A DNA stretch of 61,941 bases from Chloroflexota bacterium (GCA_023381565.1 JAMCRR010000096.1:1-61941); one strand, 5' to 3'; counted from the first letter of the stretch, positions 19,396 to 26,876 are shown. Made by a program: numbers and translations. Notes: generated from the sequence alone by a model not told the origin.

Positions 19396-20277
19396 TCAGT
19401 ATCGAACCTCGCGCGTGATCAACTTTAGTTGAATGAATGTGATGATCAAGATGAACAAGAAAAAAACGAGGGTCATCGCTGATGCACGGCCCATATTCAT
19501 CCGGCGGAATGCTTCGAGGTAAATCATCAATGGAAGTGTCAGGGTACTATTGATAGGTCCACCATTTGCTGCCATACTTCTGACCACATCGAAATTCTTC
19601 AGAGAGGCGGTCACTGCGATAATCGATACAAGGACGATCGTTGGATTAAGGAGAGGGATGGTTATGTGTTTAAATATCTGCCAGGGAGAAGCACCATCTA
19701 CCTTAGCAGCATCATAATAATCGTTTGGGATGGCATTCAGCCCAACCGTAAATAGCAAAGCGTAATATCCTATCGAACCCCAAATGGTGACTGCAGCGAT
19801 TGCGTAAAGCGCAGTCTTTGGGCTGGTAAGCAATTGGGGGTTTTGCACCCCTAGGTCACTCAACAATGCGGTGATCGGGCCAATCCGGGAATAGATCAGG
19901 TTGAAAATCCAGGCCATTGCCACCCCGGAAGTCATAAAAGGGAGCATGATGAGCGTCTGCAGGAAGCCTTTTCCGCGAGTTATATTCTGAAACAACAATG
20001 CTGTGATGAGGCTGATTAACAATACCCCGGGTGCGCGGACGAGCGCATACCGCAGCGAGTTCCATATGGCTGTCCAGAATACATCATCTTCGAGCATGCT
20101 TGCATAGTTTGCCAGGCCAATAAAATGGGTTTGGGTAGAAAGAGTGTTGTAGTTCAAGACACTGAAATAAAAAGCCTGAACCATCGGCACAATGAAGATG
20201 AATAAAAAGTAAATCACAGGCAGCGCGATAAATGCAAATCCCCATAATGCATTCTTTTGAGACAGTCTTAGTTTCAT
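19396..20277 (-). CDS. ABC sugar transporter permease, MalF/UgpA type
   Basis: 293 residues from ATG 20277, preceded by CAGGAGA; an earlier in-frame ATG at 20298 lacks a ribosome site. Six helices are predicted, the first starting ALWGFAFIALPVIYFLFIF. The coupling loop DAAKVDGASPWQIFKHITIP is clear. It pairs with the next gene to form the membrane channel of a CUT1 carbohydrate importer. A 14-bp hairpin separates it from the binding-protein gene, suggesting lower expression than the binding protein. Confidence 0.92.
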   Translation of the reverse strand: MKLRLSQKNALWGFAFIALPVIYFLFIFIVPMVQAFYFSVLNYNTLSTQTHFIGLANYASMLEDDVFWTAIWNSLRYALVRAPGVLLISLITALLFQNITRGKGFLQTLIMLPFMTSGVAMAWIFNLIYSRIGPITALLSDLGVQNPQLLTSPKTALYAIAAVTIWGSIGYYALLFTVGLNAIPNDYYDAAKVDGASPWQIFKHITIPLLNPTIVLVSIIAVTASLKNFDVVRSMAANGGPINSTLTLPLMIYLEAFRRMNMGRASAMTLVFFLFILIITFIQLKLITREVRY

Positions 20278-20308
20278 ATTGTCTCCTGGATAATTCATAT
20301 GTCTAAAT

Positions 20309-20345
20309 GGTTACCATGCACCAAAGAACCCGGTGCATGGTAACC
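20309..20345 (-). other. 14-bp intergenic hairpin between binding-protein and permease genes
   Basis: Perfect inverted repeat GGTTACCATGCACC / GGTGCATGGTAACC with a 9-base loop, in the 86-base gap after the solute-binding protein stop. It has no T tract in the minus direction. In binding-protein operons a hairpin here usually protects the upstream message from 3' exonucleases and sets binding protein in excess. That role is inferred by position. Confidence 0.75.
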
Positions 20346-20363
20346 TCAGCGGAGACAGATACG

Positions 20364-21707
20364 TTACGGAGCCCAGTACTTGTCAAGCAGGGCTTGTTCT
20401 TGGGCGGTTCCCCAATCGAGCACTGCTTTTGGATCCTCTCCATTAATCAACACCTTGTCCCCCATGTCAATGGCGAGTTGCCGCTCTCCTTGCTCATCCA
20501 CCCAGAACAAAGCCTGGGAGTAAGGCAAGCCGGTGAGGAATGCCTTCAGATATGGATCCTCTGTGTACATGGGATCGCTCATCATGCTTTTGGTAGGAGG
20601 CAATGCCCCAATGATTGGGCTGTAGGTTTTGACTGCTGCATCACTGATCAGATATTTGAGGAATTTCGCCGAAGCCTCGTACTTGGCAGGATCTTTTGCG
20701 GCTTTGCTCGTAATGGCAAATGACCAATACTGAGCAATGTTGTGGTTTGCGGCAGCCTCATCTGTTGCAGGGCCCTTGACCAAAGGCGCTGTTCCATAAT
20801 TCAAGTCGGGGGCTTGCGATTTTATCTGACCAATGACCTGTGGACCCGCGATGATCATGCAGGCTTGCCCGGTATAGAACGCCGCGTAAGCGCTGTCATT
20901 GAAGTTGGGCTGGCTTACTTTATCCTTGGTGGTTAGTTCGGTGAACCAAGTCCAGGCATCATAGCCAGCCTGAGAAGTATTCCAGAGCGCTTTTTTGTAG
21001 TCGGCAGAAAACAGGGGAGCACCCCATTGGATGAGCAAGTTCTTCCAGATGATATGATCTTGTTGAGAGAAGAGTTGGTAGTACCCATTCACCACCATCT
21101 TACCGGATGAATCACGCTGCGTGCATTTTTTAGCGGCATCCTCAAGCTCATACCAGGTAGTAGGAACTGTGGTGATACCTGCTTTCGCAAAGTAATCTTT
21201 GTTATAGAACAATGCGTAATCCATCATGTAGAATGGAACGGCATAATACTTCCCATCGAAAACCAGGACATCGGCAGCACTGACTAAATCGTTCTTCAAC
21301 TGGCTGGTTGGGAGTACGTCCTCGGGGATGGGAGCGATAAAACCGCTCTTCTGATAAGTTGCGATCCATCCGTGGTAAGGGGTCAATACATCGGGCCCCT
21401 GACCAGTCGGGACAGTCGTGGCTACTTTGGTAGTGAAATCTTCGTAAGGGACTTGGGTTGCGTTGACCGTGATATTTGGATTGGCGGCCTGGAAATCTGC
21501 AATGATTTTATTGAGCGCCGTATCCCAGTTTGTGAAGGGAATGTACCAGAAATCGATGGTCACTGGTTGGCTACTGCTGGCTGGGGGAGTTGTGGGTTGT
21601 GCTGCCGCTGGGGGTTGCGTGGCTGCCGGGGTAGCTGCGGGTGCGCAGGCTGCCAGCACCATGCTGAGCAACACGATAAACGATACTACGACCGAAATTC
21701 TCTTCAT
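20364..21707 (-). CDS. ABC sugar transporter substrate-binding lipoprotein
   Basis: 447 residues from ATG 21707, preceded by AAGGAG. The lipoprotein signal peptide (KRISVVVSFIVLLSMVLAAC) ends in the lipobox LAAC near residue 20. A Pro/Ala/Thr/Gln-rich linker follows. The mature domain has family 1 features: ITVNATQVPYEDFTTKV, PDVLTPYHGWIATYQKSGFI and AGITTVPTTWYELEDAAKKC. It captures a carbohydrate outside the membrane for the MalFG-like permeases. The actual ligand is unknown. The linker suits surface display on a monoderm cell. Confidence 0.93.
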   Translation of the reverse strand: MKRISVVVSFIVLLSMVLAACAPAATPAATQPPAAAQPTTPPASSSQPVTIDFWYIPFTNWDTALNKIIADFQAANPNITVNATQVPYEDFTTKVATTVPTGQGPDVLTPYHGWIATYQKSGFIAPIPEDVLPTSQLKNDLVSAADVLVFDGKYYAVPFYMMDYALFYNKDYFAKAGITTVPTTWYELEDAAKKCTQRDSSGKMVVNGYYQLFSQQDHIIWKNLLIQWGAPLFSADYKKALWNTSQAGYDAWTWFTELTTKDKVSQPNFNDSAYAAFYTGQACMIIAGPQVIGQIKSQAPDLNYGTAPLVKGPATDEAAANHNIAQYWSFAITSKAAKDPAKYEASAKFLKYLISDAAVKTYSPIIGALPPTKSMMSDPMYTEDPYLKAFLTGLPYSQALFWVDEQGERQLAIDMGDKVLINGEDPKAVLDWGTAQEQALLDKYWAP

Positions 21708-21793
21708 TCTACGATCTCCTTCCTTATGGGTGAATAAATGATGGATTCGTACACTAAGGCAAGAAGAGAACCTCATGATTTTATGGACCCCAG

Positions 21794-22813
21794 TCACCTC
21801 CTTTCGGTGATTTGCAGATCAAGGACAGATTCACGCCTGCGCAGTTCAGGCTTCATGACGATCACACGTTCCGAACGAGTCGGGTTGGCAATCCGGTCCA
21901 GGATCAGATCGGCTGCCATCCGCCCGATCTCGTAGGTGGGTTGGGCGATGACCGTCAGACGCGGCCTGATCATCGAGGTCCACTCCATGTCATCGAACCC
22001 CACCAGCGAGAGATCCTGGAGGATTTGCAGACCGCGTTCATCGATGGCGCGCAGTGCCCCCATGGTGAGCAGGTTGTTGCCGGCAAAGATCGCCGTGGGT
22101 GGGTCGGGCAGGTCAAGGAGCCGGTTGGCGGCCTCGTAGCCCAGCGCCTCTTTGGGCGACCCGGTAATGACCAGGCGCTCATCCAGAGCCAGCTCCCACT
22201 CCTGCAGGGCACGCTCGTACCCGGCCAGGCGTTCCCGCCCGGTGGTGATTTGGGGGGCTCCTAAAATGGCCCCAATGCGCCGGTGCCCGGCTTCCAGCAG
22301 GTGGCGCGTGAGCTCATAGGCCGCCTGCACGTTATCGATGACCACCGTATCCAGGGAAAGGTCGGTGATGCGCCGGTCGACGGCCACCACCGGGATGTTG
22401 GCCTCGAGCAGCTTGCGGCAGGGGCTTTCGGTCTCTCGCGTGGGGGTCAGGATCACCCCCGCCACCTGCTCGGAGAGCATCAGATCGATGTACAGCGCTT
22501 CTTTGGCGGCGTTTTCGTCGGAGTTGCACAGGAAGACGGCGTACCCGTTTTCGTAGGCCCGGTCTTCCACCGCTCGCACCAGGGCGGTGAAGAAGGGGTT
22601 CTGGATATCGGAGATGATTAAGCCAATGATCTGGGAAGAGCGAACCCGCAGGCTGCGTGCCACCCGGCTGGGGCGGTACCCCAGCTCGGCCACCGCCTGC
22701 AGCACCCGCTGGCGCACTTCTTCGCGCACGTGCGGTTTGTGGGTGAGCACTCTGGAGACGGTCGCGCTCGATACGCCCGCTAAGCGGGCAACATCCCTGA
22801 TACTGACCACCAT
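21794..22813 (-). CDS. LacI-family transcriptional regulator
   Basis: 339 residues. The N-terminal helix-turn-helix IRDVARLAGVSSATVSRVLTH and hinge helix (PSRVARSLRV) are typical. A periplasmic-binding-protein-like effector domain follows (IIGLIISDIQNPFF, VILTPTRE, VDNVQAAYELTRHLLEAGHRRIG, AIFAGNNLLTMGALRA). It heads the sugar-uptake operon, 87 bases before the binding-protein gene. Its own promoter carries two LacI-type operators, so it should repress itself and the downstream genes until a sugar ligand binds. Confidence 0.94.
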   Translation of the reverse strand: MVVSIRDVARLAGVSSATVSRVLTHKPHVREEVRQRVLQAVAELGYRPSRVARSLRVRSSQIIGLIISDIQNPFFTALVRAVEDRAYENGYAVFLCNSDENAAKEALYIDLMLSEQVAGVILTPTRETESPCRKLLEANIPVVAVDRRITDLSLDTVVIDNVQAAYELTRHLLEAGHRRIGAILGAPQITTGRERLAGYERALQEWELALDERLVITGSPKEALGYEAANRLLDLPDPPTAIFAGNNLLTMGALRAIDERGLQILQDLSLVGFDDMEWTSMIRPRLTVIAQPTYEIGRMAADLILDRIANPTRSERVIVMKPELRRRESVLDLQITERR

Positions 22814-22881
22814 ACAGGCTTTGCTCCTGTCTATCCGGTTGGTTCCTTCGAGAACCTAAGTAACCAGCACACTCACCGAAA

Positions 22882-22897
22882 TGGTAATCGATTACAA
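22882..22897 (-). promoter_or_regulatory. LacI-type operator O2
   Basis: Palindrome TGGTAATCGATTACAA with the perfect 12-bp core GTAATCGATTAC and the central CG typical of LacI-family operators. Its centre lies 50 bp downstream of that of O1, about five helical turns, suiting looping or cooperative binding. It is within the 5' leader of lacI. Confidence 0.75.
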
Positions 22898-22932
22898 GAT
22901 CAGGCAAACAAAATTTTCGGAACTAATTACTT

Positions 22933-22946
22933 TGAAAACGATTACA
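22933..22946 (-). promoter_or_regulatory. LacI-type operator O1 over the transcription start
   Basis: TGAAAACGATTACA (reverse TGTAATCGTTTTCA) matches the LacI-family operator pattern with central CG. It shares the half-site CGATTACA with O2. It begins 6 bp past the -10 element and covers the predicted start near 22945, so a bound repressor would block initiation. Confidence 0.75.
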
Positions 22947-22951
22947 AAAAG

Positions 22952-22980
22952 ATTGTATAATTTAAAATAGTGTTTGTCAA
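22952..22980 (-). promoter_or_regulatory. sigma-70-type promoter of the lacI/sugar operon
   Basis: On the minus strand: -35 TTGACA (22975-22980), exactly 17 bp, -10 TACAAT (22952-22957). One mismatch from full consensus. It drives lacI and, probably, all genes down to 15200. Confidence 0.8.
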
Positions 22981-23011
22981 GGGGGATTTTCTCATTTTTT
23001 AATAATTTATA

Positions 23012-23416
23012 TCAATTCGATTCTTTCGGCCCAGACACTAGGATCAAGTTGGCATACTGGATCGTGTCTCCTGTTCGAATCAACCCAATCGATCCGGGAA
23101 CACGTTTTTTGAATTCAACGTGCGGAATATGCGTGAGGGGGATGCCTGCCATGGCTTTAGCGAAACCCTTATGAACATCAGGGGTGTTTTCCTCAAGAAA
23201 TTCCTGAGCCATGATAATCTCGCTGGTCTCGAAGTTCGGAAGGATTGCTTGAAGAACCTGCAAGACCGTTGGGATATCATCCACCAGGGAAATATCCACA
23301 GTTTCGATCTCAGGCCAATATGGAAAACCGCGATCGGCAATCACCAATTTGTTGGTGTGCCGCACTCTGGCTAACAAAGAATTGATCTGGGGATTGAGGA
23401 TACCGTTGATGATCAT
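23012..23416 (-). CDS. RbsD/FucU-family sugar mutarotase
   Basis: 134 residues from ATG 23416 with GGGCGGA upstream; a start at 23443 would be unsupported. It resembles D-ribose pyranase RbsD along its length: GILNPQINSLLARVRHTNKLV with the catalytic His, VIADRGFPYWP, a DIPTVLQVL helix, and the C-terminal IRTGDTIQYANLILVSG. RbsD interconverts pyranose and furanose forms of free sugars, preparing the form used by a kinase. It is the last gene after a nucleotidyltransferase and a kinase-like gene on the same strand, which points to sugar salvage. The true sugar is unknown. Confidence 0.85.
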   Translation of the reverse strand: MIINGILNPQINSLLARVRHTNKLVIADRGFPYWPEIETVDISLVDDIPTVLQVLQAILPNFETSEIIMAQEFLEENTPDVHKGFAKAMAGIPLTHIPHVEFKKRVPGSIGLIRTGDTIQYANLILVSGPKESN

Positions 23417-23443
23417 AGATGTTCCGCCCTTACTGATTACCAA

Positions 23444-24265
23444 TCAAAATCCGCGCAAGTCAACGCTCTGCCTCTTCGGCAGCCCATCCTTCGGTTTACG
23501 CTCAAGAACCACATACTGGATCCCTCGCACTGCACAGAAGTTACGCTTTTCTGGTTTATCACCATCTTCATTGACTACATAGATATCGGGCTTGATCTTG
23601 TTGATCTCAGGCTCTGCATCGACCCAGCCCGTACCAGAGGAGATCAGCGCTTGGGTTACGTACCGGACTGACTCTACCACATACCTGCGCTCCTCCTGAG
23701 GGAACAGAGGATGCCCGTCCCCCTTTAAGAAACGGACGTTTTGATCAGAACCGACGACAACATACAGATCCCCTCGTTGAGAGACTTCTTCGAAGAAACG
23801 GACGTGGCCTGAATGGAACCAGTCAAAACATCCGGTCACGATCACTTTCGGATGGCCGAAACGGCTCGCTTCAATAGTTTTTGGTTCAACCGGGAAGTCC
23901 TTCAAAATGCTCTGCTTCACAACCAGATATTTCAAGCCGTGCGTAGCGCTGAATTGCCTTTTTTTTGCATGATCATCTTTCTCATTGACCACCCACGTGA
24001 AGGAGGATTGAACATCCTTCAAAGGGAGATGATCCGGCTCACTCAACTGACCAACAATGTGGATTTGATTGACATAACGTAGGGCCTGTATCAGGTACCA
24101 ACGCTCATCAAGGGTGAACCTGGGGGGATTTCCGCTGAAACTGGCCGCCAGTTCGTCTGACCACAAATAGACGTGTAATTCGCCCACTTTGGATGCTTCC
24201 TCGAGAAAGCGGATATCAGAAGATCTGAGATCATCAAAACTGCCTGAAACGACTGCGATTTCCAC
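23444..24265 (-). CDS. tandem cytidylyltransferase-like protein, N-terminal copy degenerate
   Basis: 273 residues from GTG 24265, made of two homologous nucleotidyltransferase halves. The second (about 138-265) has the intact signature VTGCFDWFHSGHVRFFEEVS with HxGH, as in RfaE/TagD/ECT-type enzymes that transfer CMP or AMP to sugar or alditol phosphates. The first (1-130) aligns as VSGSFDDLRSSDIRFLEEAS: the HxGH is replaced by RSSD, so it should be inactive in catalysis. Both halves share FxLDERWYLIQALRYV / LFPQEERRYVVESVRYV. Only the second half is likely catalytic; the first may shape the dimer. It sits between RbsD and the kinase-like gene. Confidence 0.85.
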   Translation of the reverse strand: MEIAVVSGSFDDLRSSDIRFLEEASKVGELHVYLWSDELAASFSGNPPRFTLDERWYLIQALRYVNQIHIVGQLSEPDHLPLKDVQSSFTWVVNEKDDHAKKRQFSATHGLKYLVVKQSILKDFPVEPKTIEASRFGHPKVIVTGCFDWFHSGHVRFFEEVSQRGDLYVVVGSDQNVRFLKGDGHPLFPQEERRYVVESVRYVTQALISSGTGWVDAEPEINKIKPDIYVVNEDGDKPEKRNFCAVRGIQYVVLERKPKDGLPKRQSVDLRGF

Positions 24266-24289
24266 GCTGATAATTTCACCCCTCTAGCT

Positions 24290-25099
24290 CTAAATTCTTA
24301 CCTGCACCTGGAATGCGCCTGATACCGGCTCATCTGAGACAACGTAGAGATAACCACCGCCACACCCTGAGTACATGGCGCCGGCGTAGCGTTGTTGATA
24401 GTAGCCCAAGAGAGCCATCAGATCCGTGGTGATGAGAGGGTGCCTGACGGTCTGAGGCAGGATTTTCTCCCAGCAAGCCATACATAAATTCATCGATGCT
24501 CCCAGCGCCCTTGAATTCTTAGCCAGGATCGCCTCGTAACAATCCTTACCCGACCTGCCCAAGCGTGCGATCCAAACCGGGTCAAGATTCTTTTCACCAA
24601 GGGGGAAATAATTCCGGGGTCTTTGCGCGACCGGTATCATATAGATTACTTCTTCTAACCAGCGGGCAATCTGGGCATCTTGTGTAGATTCGACTTGGGC
24701 TGGGTAAAAACCCCCTTCGTACGAAAAATCATAATCTAGCCGGCTGATACCAGGATAAATAATCCCGGCCATGTCTTGCGAACCGGATGGTTCGGGCTTT
24801 GAAGCATTTTCGGCGGCATAGAGCTCGCGCGTGAGCTCGGCTGGATCTCTATCTGGCAAAGAATCTCCCCAGATTTTGAGCGCCACCTTGCGCGTGCTCG
24901 TACCCATGCCGCAGAGCTCCATGAAACGGACGGTAGGTTGGAGTGATACCACTACCATTGAGCCAGGCGGATCAGGGTTTAACCTCGAGATGAAGGGCTG
25001 GTCAATCCAGCCTCCGGCAAATGCCATGCGATAGGGAATTTTACCGATTACGTCGGTGATTTCAAGCTTTGACGGTATATGAACCTTTTTATTTCCCAT
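24290..25099 (-). CDS. compact GHMP-kinase-like protein (putative sugar kinase)
   Basis: 269 residues from ATG 25099; TTG 25108 is also possible, and neither has a ribosome site. PYRMAFAGGWIDQPF resembles motif 1 of GHMP kinases (fucose and heptose kinases: R-x-FAGG-x-D). GMGTSTRK resembles the ATP-binding GLGSSSA motif 2. SGSQDMAGIIYPGISRLDY resembles the GxQD region. GAMYSGCGGGYLYVVS is a good C-terminal motif 3. It is shorter than the usual 320-350 residues, with segments missing between motifs 1 and 2. With the mutarotase and nucleotidyltransferase it suggests mutarotation, anomeric phosphorylation, then nucleotide activation. Assignment is by motif only. Confidence 0.65.
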   Translation of the reverse strand: MGNKKVHIPSKLEITDVIGKIPYRMAFAGGWIDQPFISRLNPDPPGSMVVVSLQPTVRFMELCGMGTSTRKVALKIWGDSLPDRDPAELTRELYAAENASKPEPSGSQDMAGIIYPGISRLDYDFSYEGGFYPAQVESTQDAQIARWLEEVIYMIPVAQRPRNYFPLGEKNLDPVWIARLGRSGKDCYEAILAKNSRALGASMNLCMACWEKILPQTVRHPLITTDLMALLGYYQQRYAGAMYSGCGGGYLYVVSDEPVSGAFQVQVRI

Positions 25100-25191
25100 A
25101 TTTGTCAATATTTACGTGAGCGCACAACCCTGGATGTAGCGATCCCGAGTAATGATAACATCGAATGGCTTTGGATCAAAATTCGCTGAGG

Positions 25192-25265
25192 TGGGCGGAA
25201 CAGGGCTCGAACCTGCGACCTCATCTGTGTAAGAGATGCGCTCTAACCGACTGAGCTATCCGCCC
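25192..25265 (-). tRNA. tRNA-Val(UAC)
   Basis: 74-nt cloverleaf. Acceptor GGGCGGA pairs with UCCGCCC, discriminator A. The D-arm AGCUCAGUCGGUUAGAGC, the anticodon stem-loop CAUCU-CUUACAC-AGAUG with anticodon UAC, and the T-arm CAGGUUCGAGCCCUG are all canonical. CCA is not encoded. Confidence 0.96.
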
Positions 25266-25341
25266 GGCAGAAAAATTATACCGCAGTTCAAGCCGATCTA
25301 TGTTAAACTAACATCTAAATTGTTATACGGAGGAGTGATTT

Positions 25342-26112
25342 ATGCGTCTGTTACGCTATCAACGCAGCGCCGAGGCTCCGCAATTTGGGTGGGTCTTAGA
25401 TGATAAACTTGGAACCATCGAGGGGGATCCATTCAGAGAGTTTCACCGCTTAGAGGCCAACATCAATCTTGAAACCGTGCGTATATTGGCGCCGATACAA
25501 CCCGGCAAGATCATTTGCATCGGTCGCAACTACGCAGAACATGCCAAAGAGCAAAAAGCAGAAGTACCTGAATATCCGATATTGTTTATGAAACCCCCTT
25601 CTTCCATCATCGGTCCAGGAGGTAGTATCCTCTTACCACCGCAGTCGAAGCGGGTGGAGCACGAAGCGGAGCTTGCCGTAATCATCGGCCGGCGAGGACG
25701 CTGGATTGAGCCCCAAAATGCCTTGAATTATGTTTTTGGGTACACGATCGGTATGGATATTACTGCCAGAGATCTGCAGCGTCGCGACGGACAATGGACG
25801 CGAGGAAAGGGCTTCGATACCTTCCTGCCCCTGGGACCCTGGATTGAGACTTCTTTTGATGCCTCCGATGCGATGATCACCTGCTATGTCAATGAGGAGC
25901 TGCGCCAGATGGGCTCCACACGCGATATGCTTTTCCCTGTTCAGCAACTCATCGCCTTCATCTCGTCTGTTATGACGCTAGAACCCGGGGATCTGATCCT
26001 GACAGGAACGCCCTCAGGAGTAGGGCCTTTGGTTCCAGGTGATGAAGTACGTGCATCTATTGAAGGTATCGGGGTACTGGTTAATAAAGTGGTATTAGAA
26101 CATCACACTTAA
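25342..26112 (+). CDS. fumarylacetoacetate hydrolase (FAH) family protein
   Basis: 256 residues, the usual size of FAHD1/COG0179 enzymes. ICIGRNYAEHAKE opens the catalytic domain. The metal-binding glutamates are in VEHEAELAVIIG and the aspartate in GMDITARDLQRRDGQW. KGFDTFLPLGPW, TRDMLFPVQQLIAFIS and LTGTPSGVGPLVPGDEV are hallmark segments. Family members hydrolyse or decarboxylate acylpyruvates and related 2-oxo compounds with Mg2+. The exact substrate cannot be assigned. GGAGGAG precedes the ATG. It faces away from tRNA-Val and appears monocistronic. Confidence 0.92.
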   Translation: MRLLRYQRSAEAPQFGWVLDDKLGTIEGDPFREFHRLEANINLETVRILAPIQPGKIICIGRNYAEHAKEQKAEVPEYPILFMKPPSSIIGPGGSILLPPQSKRVEHEAELAVIIGRRGRWIEPQNALNYVFGYTIGMDITARDLQRRDGQWTRGKGFDTFLPLGPWIETSFDASDAMITCYVNEELRQMGSTRDMLFPVQQLIAFISSVMTLEPGDLILTGTPSGVGPLVPGDEVRASIEGIGVLVNKVVLEHHT

Positions 26113-26198
26113 AGGATCGACTGCGAAGCACAAAGTGTATAGTCTGTATGCTGCATTCGGGAGGGTGTTAAGGATATCTTCGAATTTGGATGATGCGA

Positions 26199-26426
26199 TT
26201 ATGAGGTGGTTTGATTGGTAATTACGACAACATCCTGAGCCTGTAAACCTTTCAGACCTTCAACCAGGGTGAATTCGACTTCTTGACCTTCCGCCAGAGA
26301 GCGGTATCCGGTCCCCCGGATAGCGCTGTAGTGAACGAATATGTCTGGACCATCGGAACGTTGGATAAATCCAAAGCCTTTAGCCGCGTTGAACCATTTT
26401 ACTTTACCGGTTTCTCGCTCTGTCAA
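26199..26426 (-). CDS. cold-shock-domain protein (CspA type), TTG start
   Basis: 75 residues. [16 protein letters not shown] (RNP1) and DIFVHYSAI (RNP2) are diagnostic of CspA-type single-strand nucleic-acid chaperones, and [12 protein letters not shown] ends the fold. I start at TTG 26426, which has AAGGAGG nine bases upstream. A longer reading to an upstream codon would place the ribosome site inside the gene. A TTGACT-17-TACAGT promoter lies about 105 bases upstream, giving a long leader as in cold-regulated csp genes. Confidence 0.92.
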   Translation of the reverse strand: MTERETGKVKWFNAAKGFGFIQRSDGPDIFVHYSAIRGTGYRSLAEGQEVEFTLVEGLKGLQAQDVVVITNQTTS

Positions 26427-26538
26427 GGGAGTATTTACCTCCTTCCAATCTCTAATTGTGCTGATATTTTGTTGGAAAAACGGTAGATGAACACACGGAT
26501 GGTATTGAGAGATCGTAATTCCACGTGGATTAATTTTT

Positions 26539-26567
26539 ACTGTAACACAATCAAAATGACAAGTCAA
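26539..26567 (-). promoter_or_regulatory. promoter of the cold-shock gene
   Basis: Minus strand: -35 TTGACT (26562-26567), 17-bp spacer, -10 TACAGT (26539-26544). The predicted start is near 26532, leaving a leader of about 105 nt before the TTG start. The leader holds a CCACGTGG palindrome near its 5' end. Confidence 0.7.
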
Positions 26568-26633
26568 GACTTATCAGGCATAAATTATATATATTGCCCA
26601 AATATAAGTTAGCTGATTTTGATAAAGTGGTTA

Positions 26634-26662
26634 TTGACTTAGTTGTATTTTGGTTATATAAT
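26634..26662 (+). promoter_or_regulatory. near-consensus sigma-70-type promoter for the structured RNA
   Basis: -35 TTGACT (26634-26639), exactly 17 bp, -10 TATAAT (26657-26662). One mismatch from consensus, with the start expected near 26669. It faces away from the cold-shock promoter and lies about 260 bases ahead of the response-regulator ATG. Confidence 0.8.
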
Positions 26663-26668
26663 ATATGC

Positions 26669-26876
26669 AACGTGGGGTAAAGAAAATACCACGGATATTG
26701 GCGGGGCATTTATTTTTAGTGGTTATTCGAGTTAGCAATTATCAATTTAATAGCCCAATGGAAGCGATGATCTGAGAGCACCGATTGGTCGCTATGCTTG
26801 CTTGATTGAGGCAAGCAGTGTTCTCAGGGAGCTAATTGCGAAACCGGCCATATTTTCAAAGGTCGGTTTTTCTTTT
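26669..26876 (+). ncRNA. unidentified structured RNA / leader ending in an intrinsic terminator
   Basis: About 208 nt between a near-consensus promoter and an intrinsic terminator, with no convincing coding frame. Visible helices: a 5' hairpin (26671-26679 with 26687-26693); P1 GCAATTA (26735-26741) with TAATTGC (26833-26839); a 10-pair P2 CTGAGAGCAC (26772-26781) with GTGTTCTCAG (26818-26827); and a 7-pair P3 TGCTTGC (26795-26801) with GCAAGCA (26811-26817) stacked directly on P2. AGCGA (26763-26767) could pair with TCGCT (26789-26793) across P2 as a pseudoknot. Alternatively CCAAT (26755-26759) could pair with ATTGG (26784-26788). It matches no riboswitch class I can name. It could be a free-standing sRNA or a regulated leader of the response regulator. 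Confidence 0.6.
26842..26876 (+). terminator. intrinsic terminator ahead of the response-regulator gene
   Basis: AACCGGCC / GGTCGGTT (8 pairs, one G-U) around an 11-base loop, running into TTTTTCTTTT. It lies 53 bases before the response-regulator ATG, so transcripts from the 26634 promoter must read through it to reach that gene. Confidence 0.8.

Noticed and set aside
26772-26790. CTGAGAGCACC as a thiamine-pyrophosphate riboswitch element
   Set aside because: The other conserved TPP elements (ACCTGATCTGG and GCGTAGGGA-like blocks) are missing.
26669-26876. 6S RNA
   Set aside because: The 5' and 3' ends do not pair into the long closing stem and no large central bubble flanked by helices is seen.
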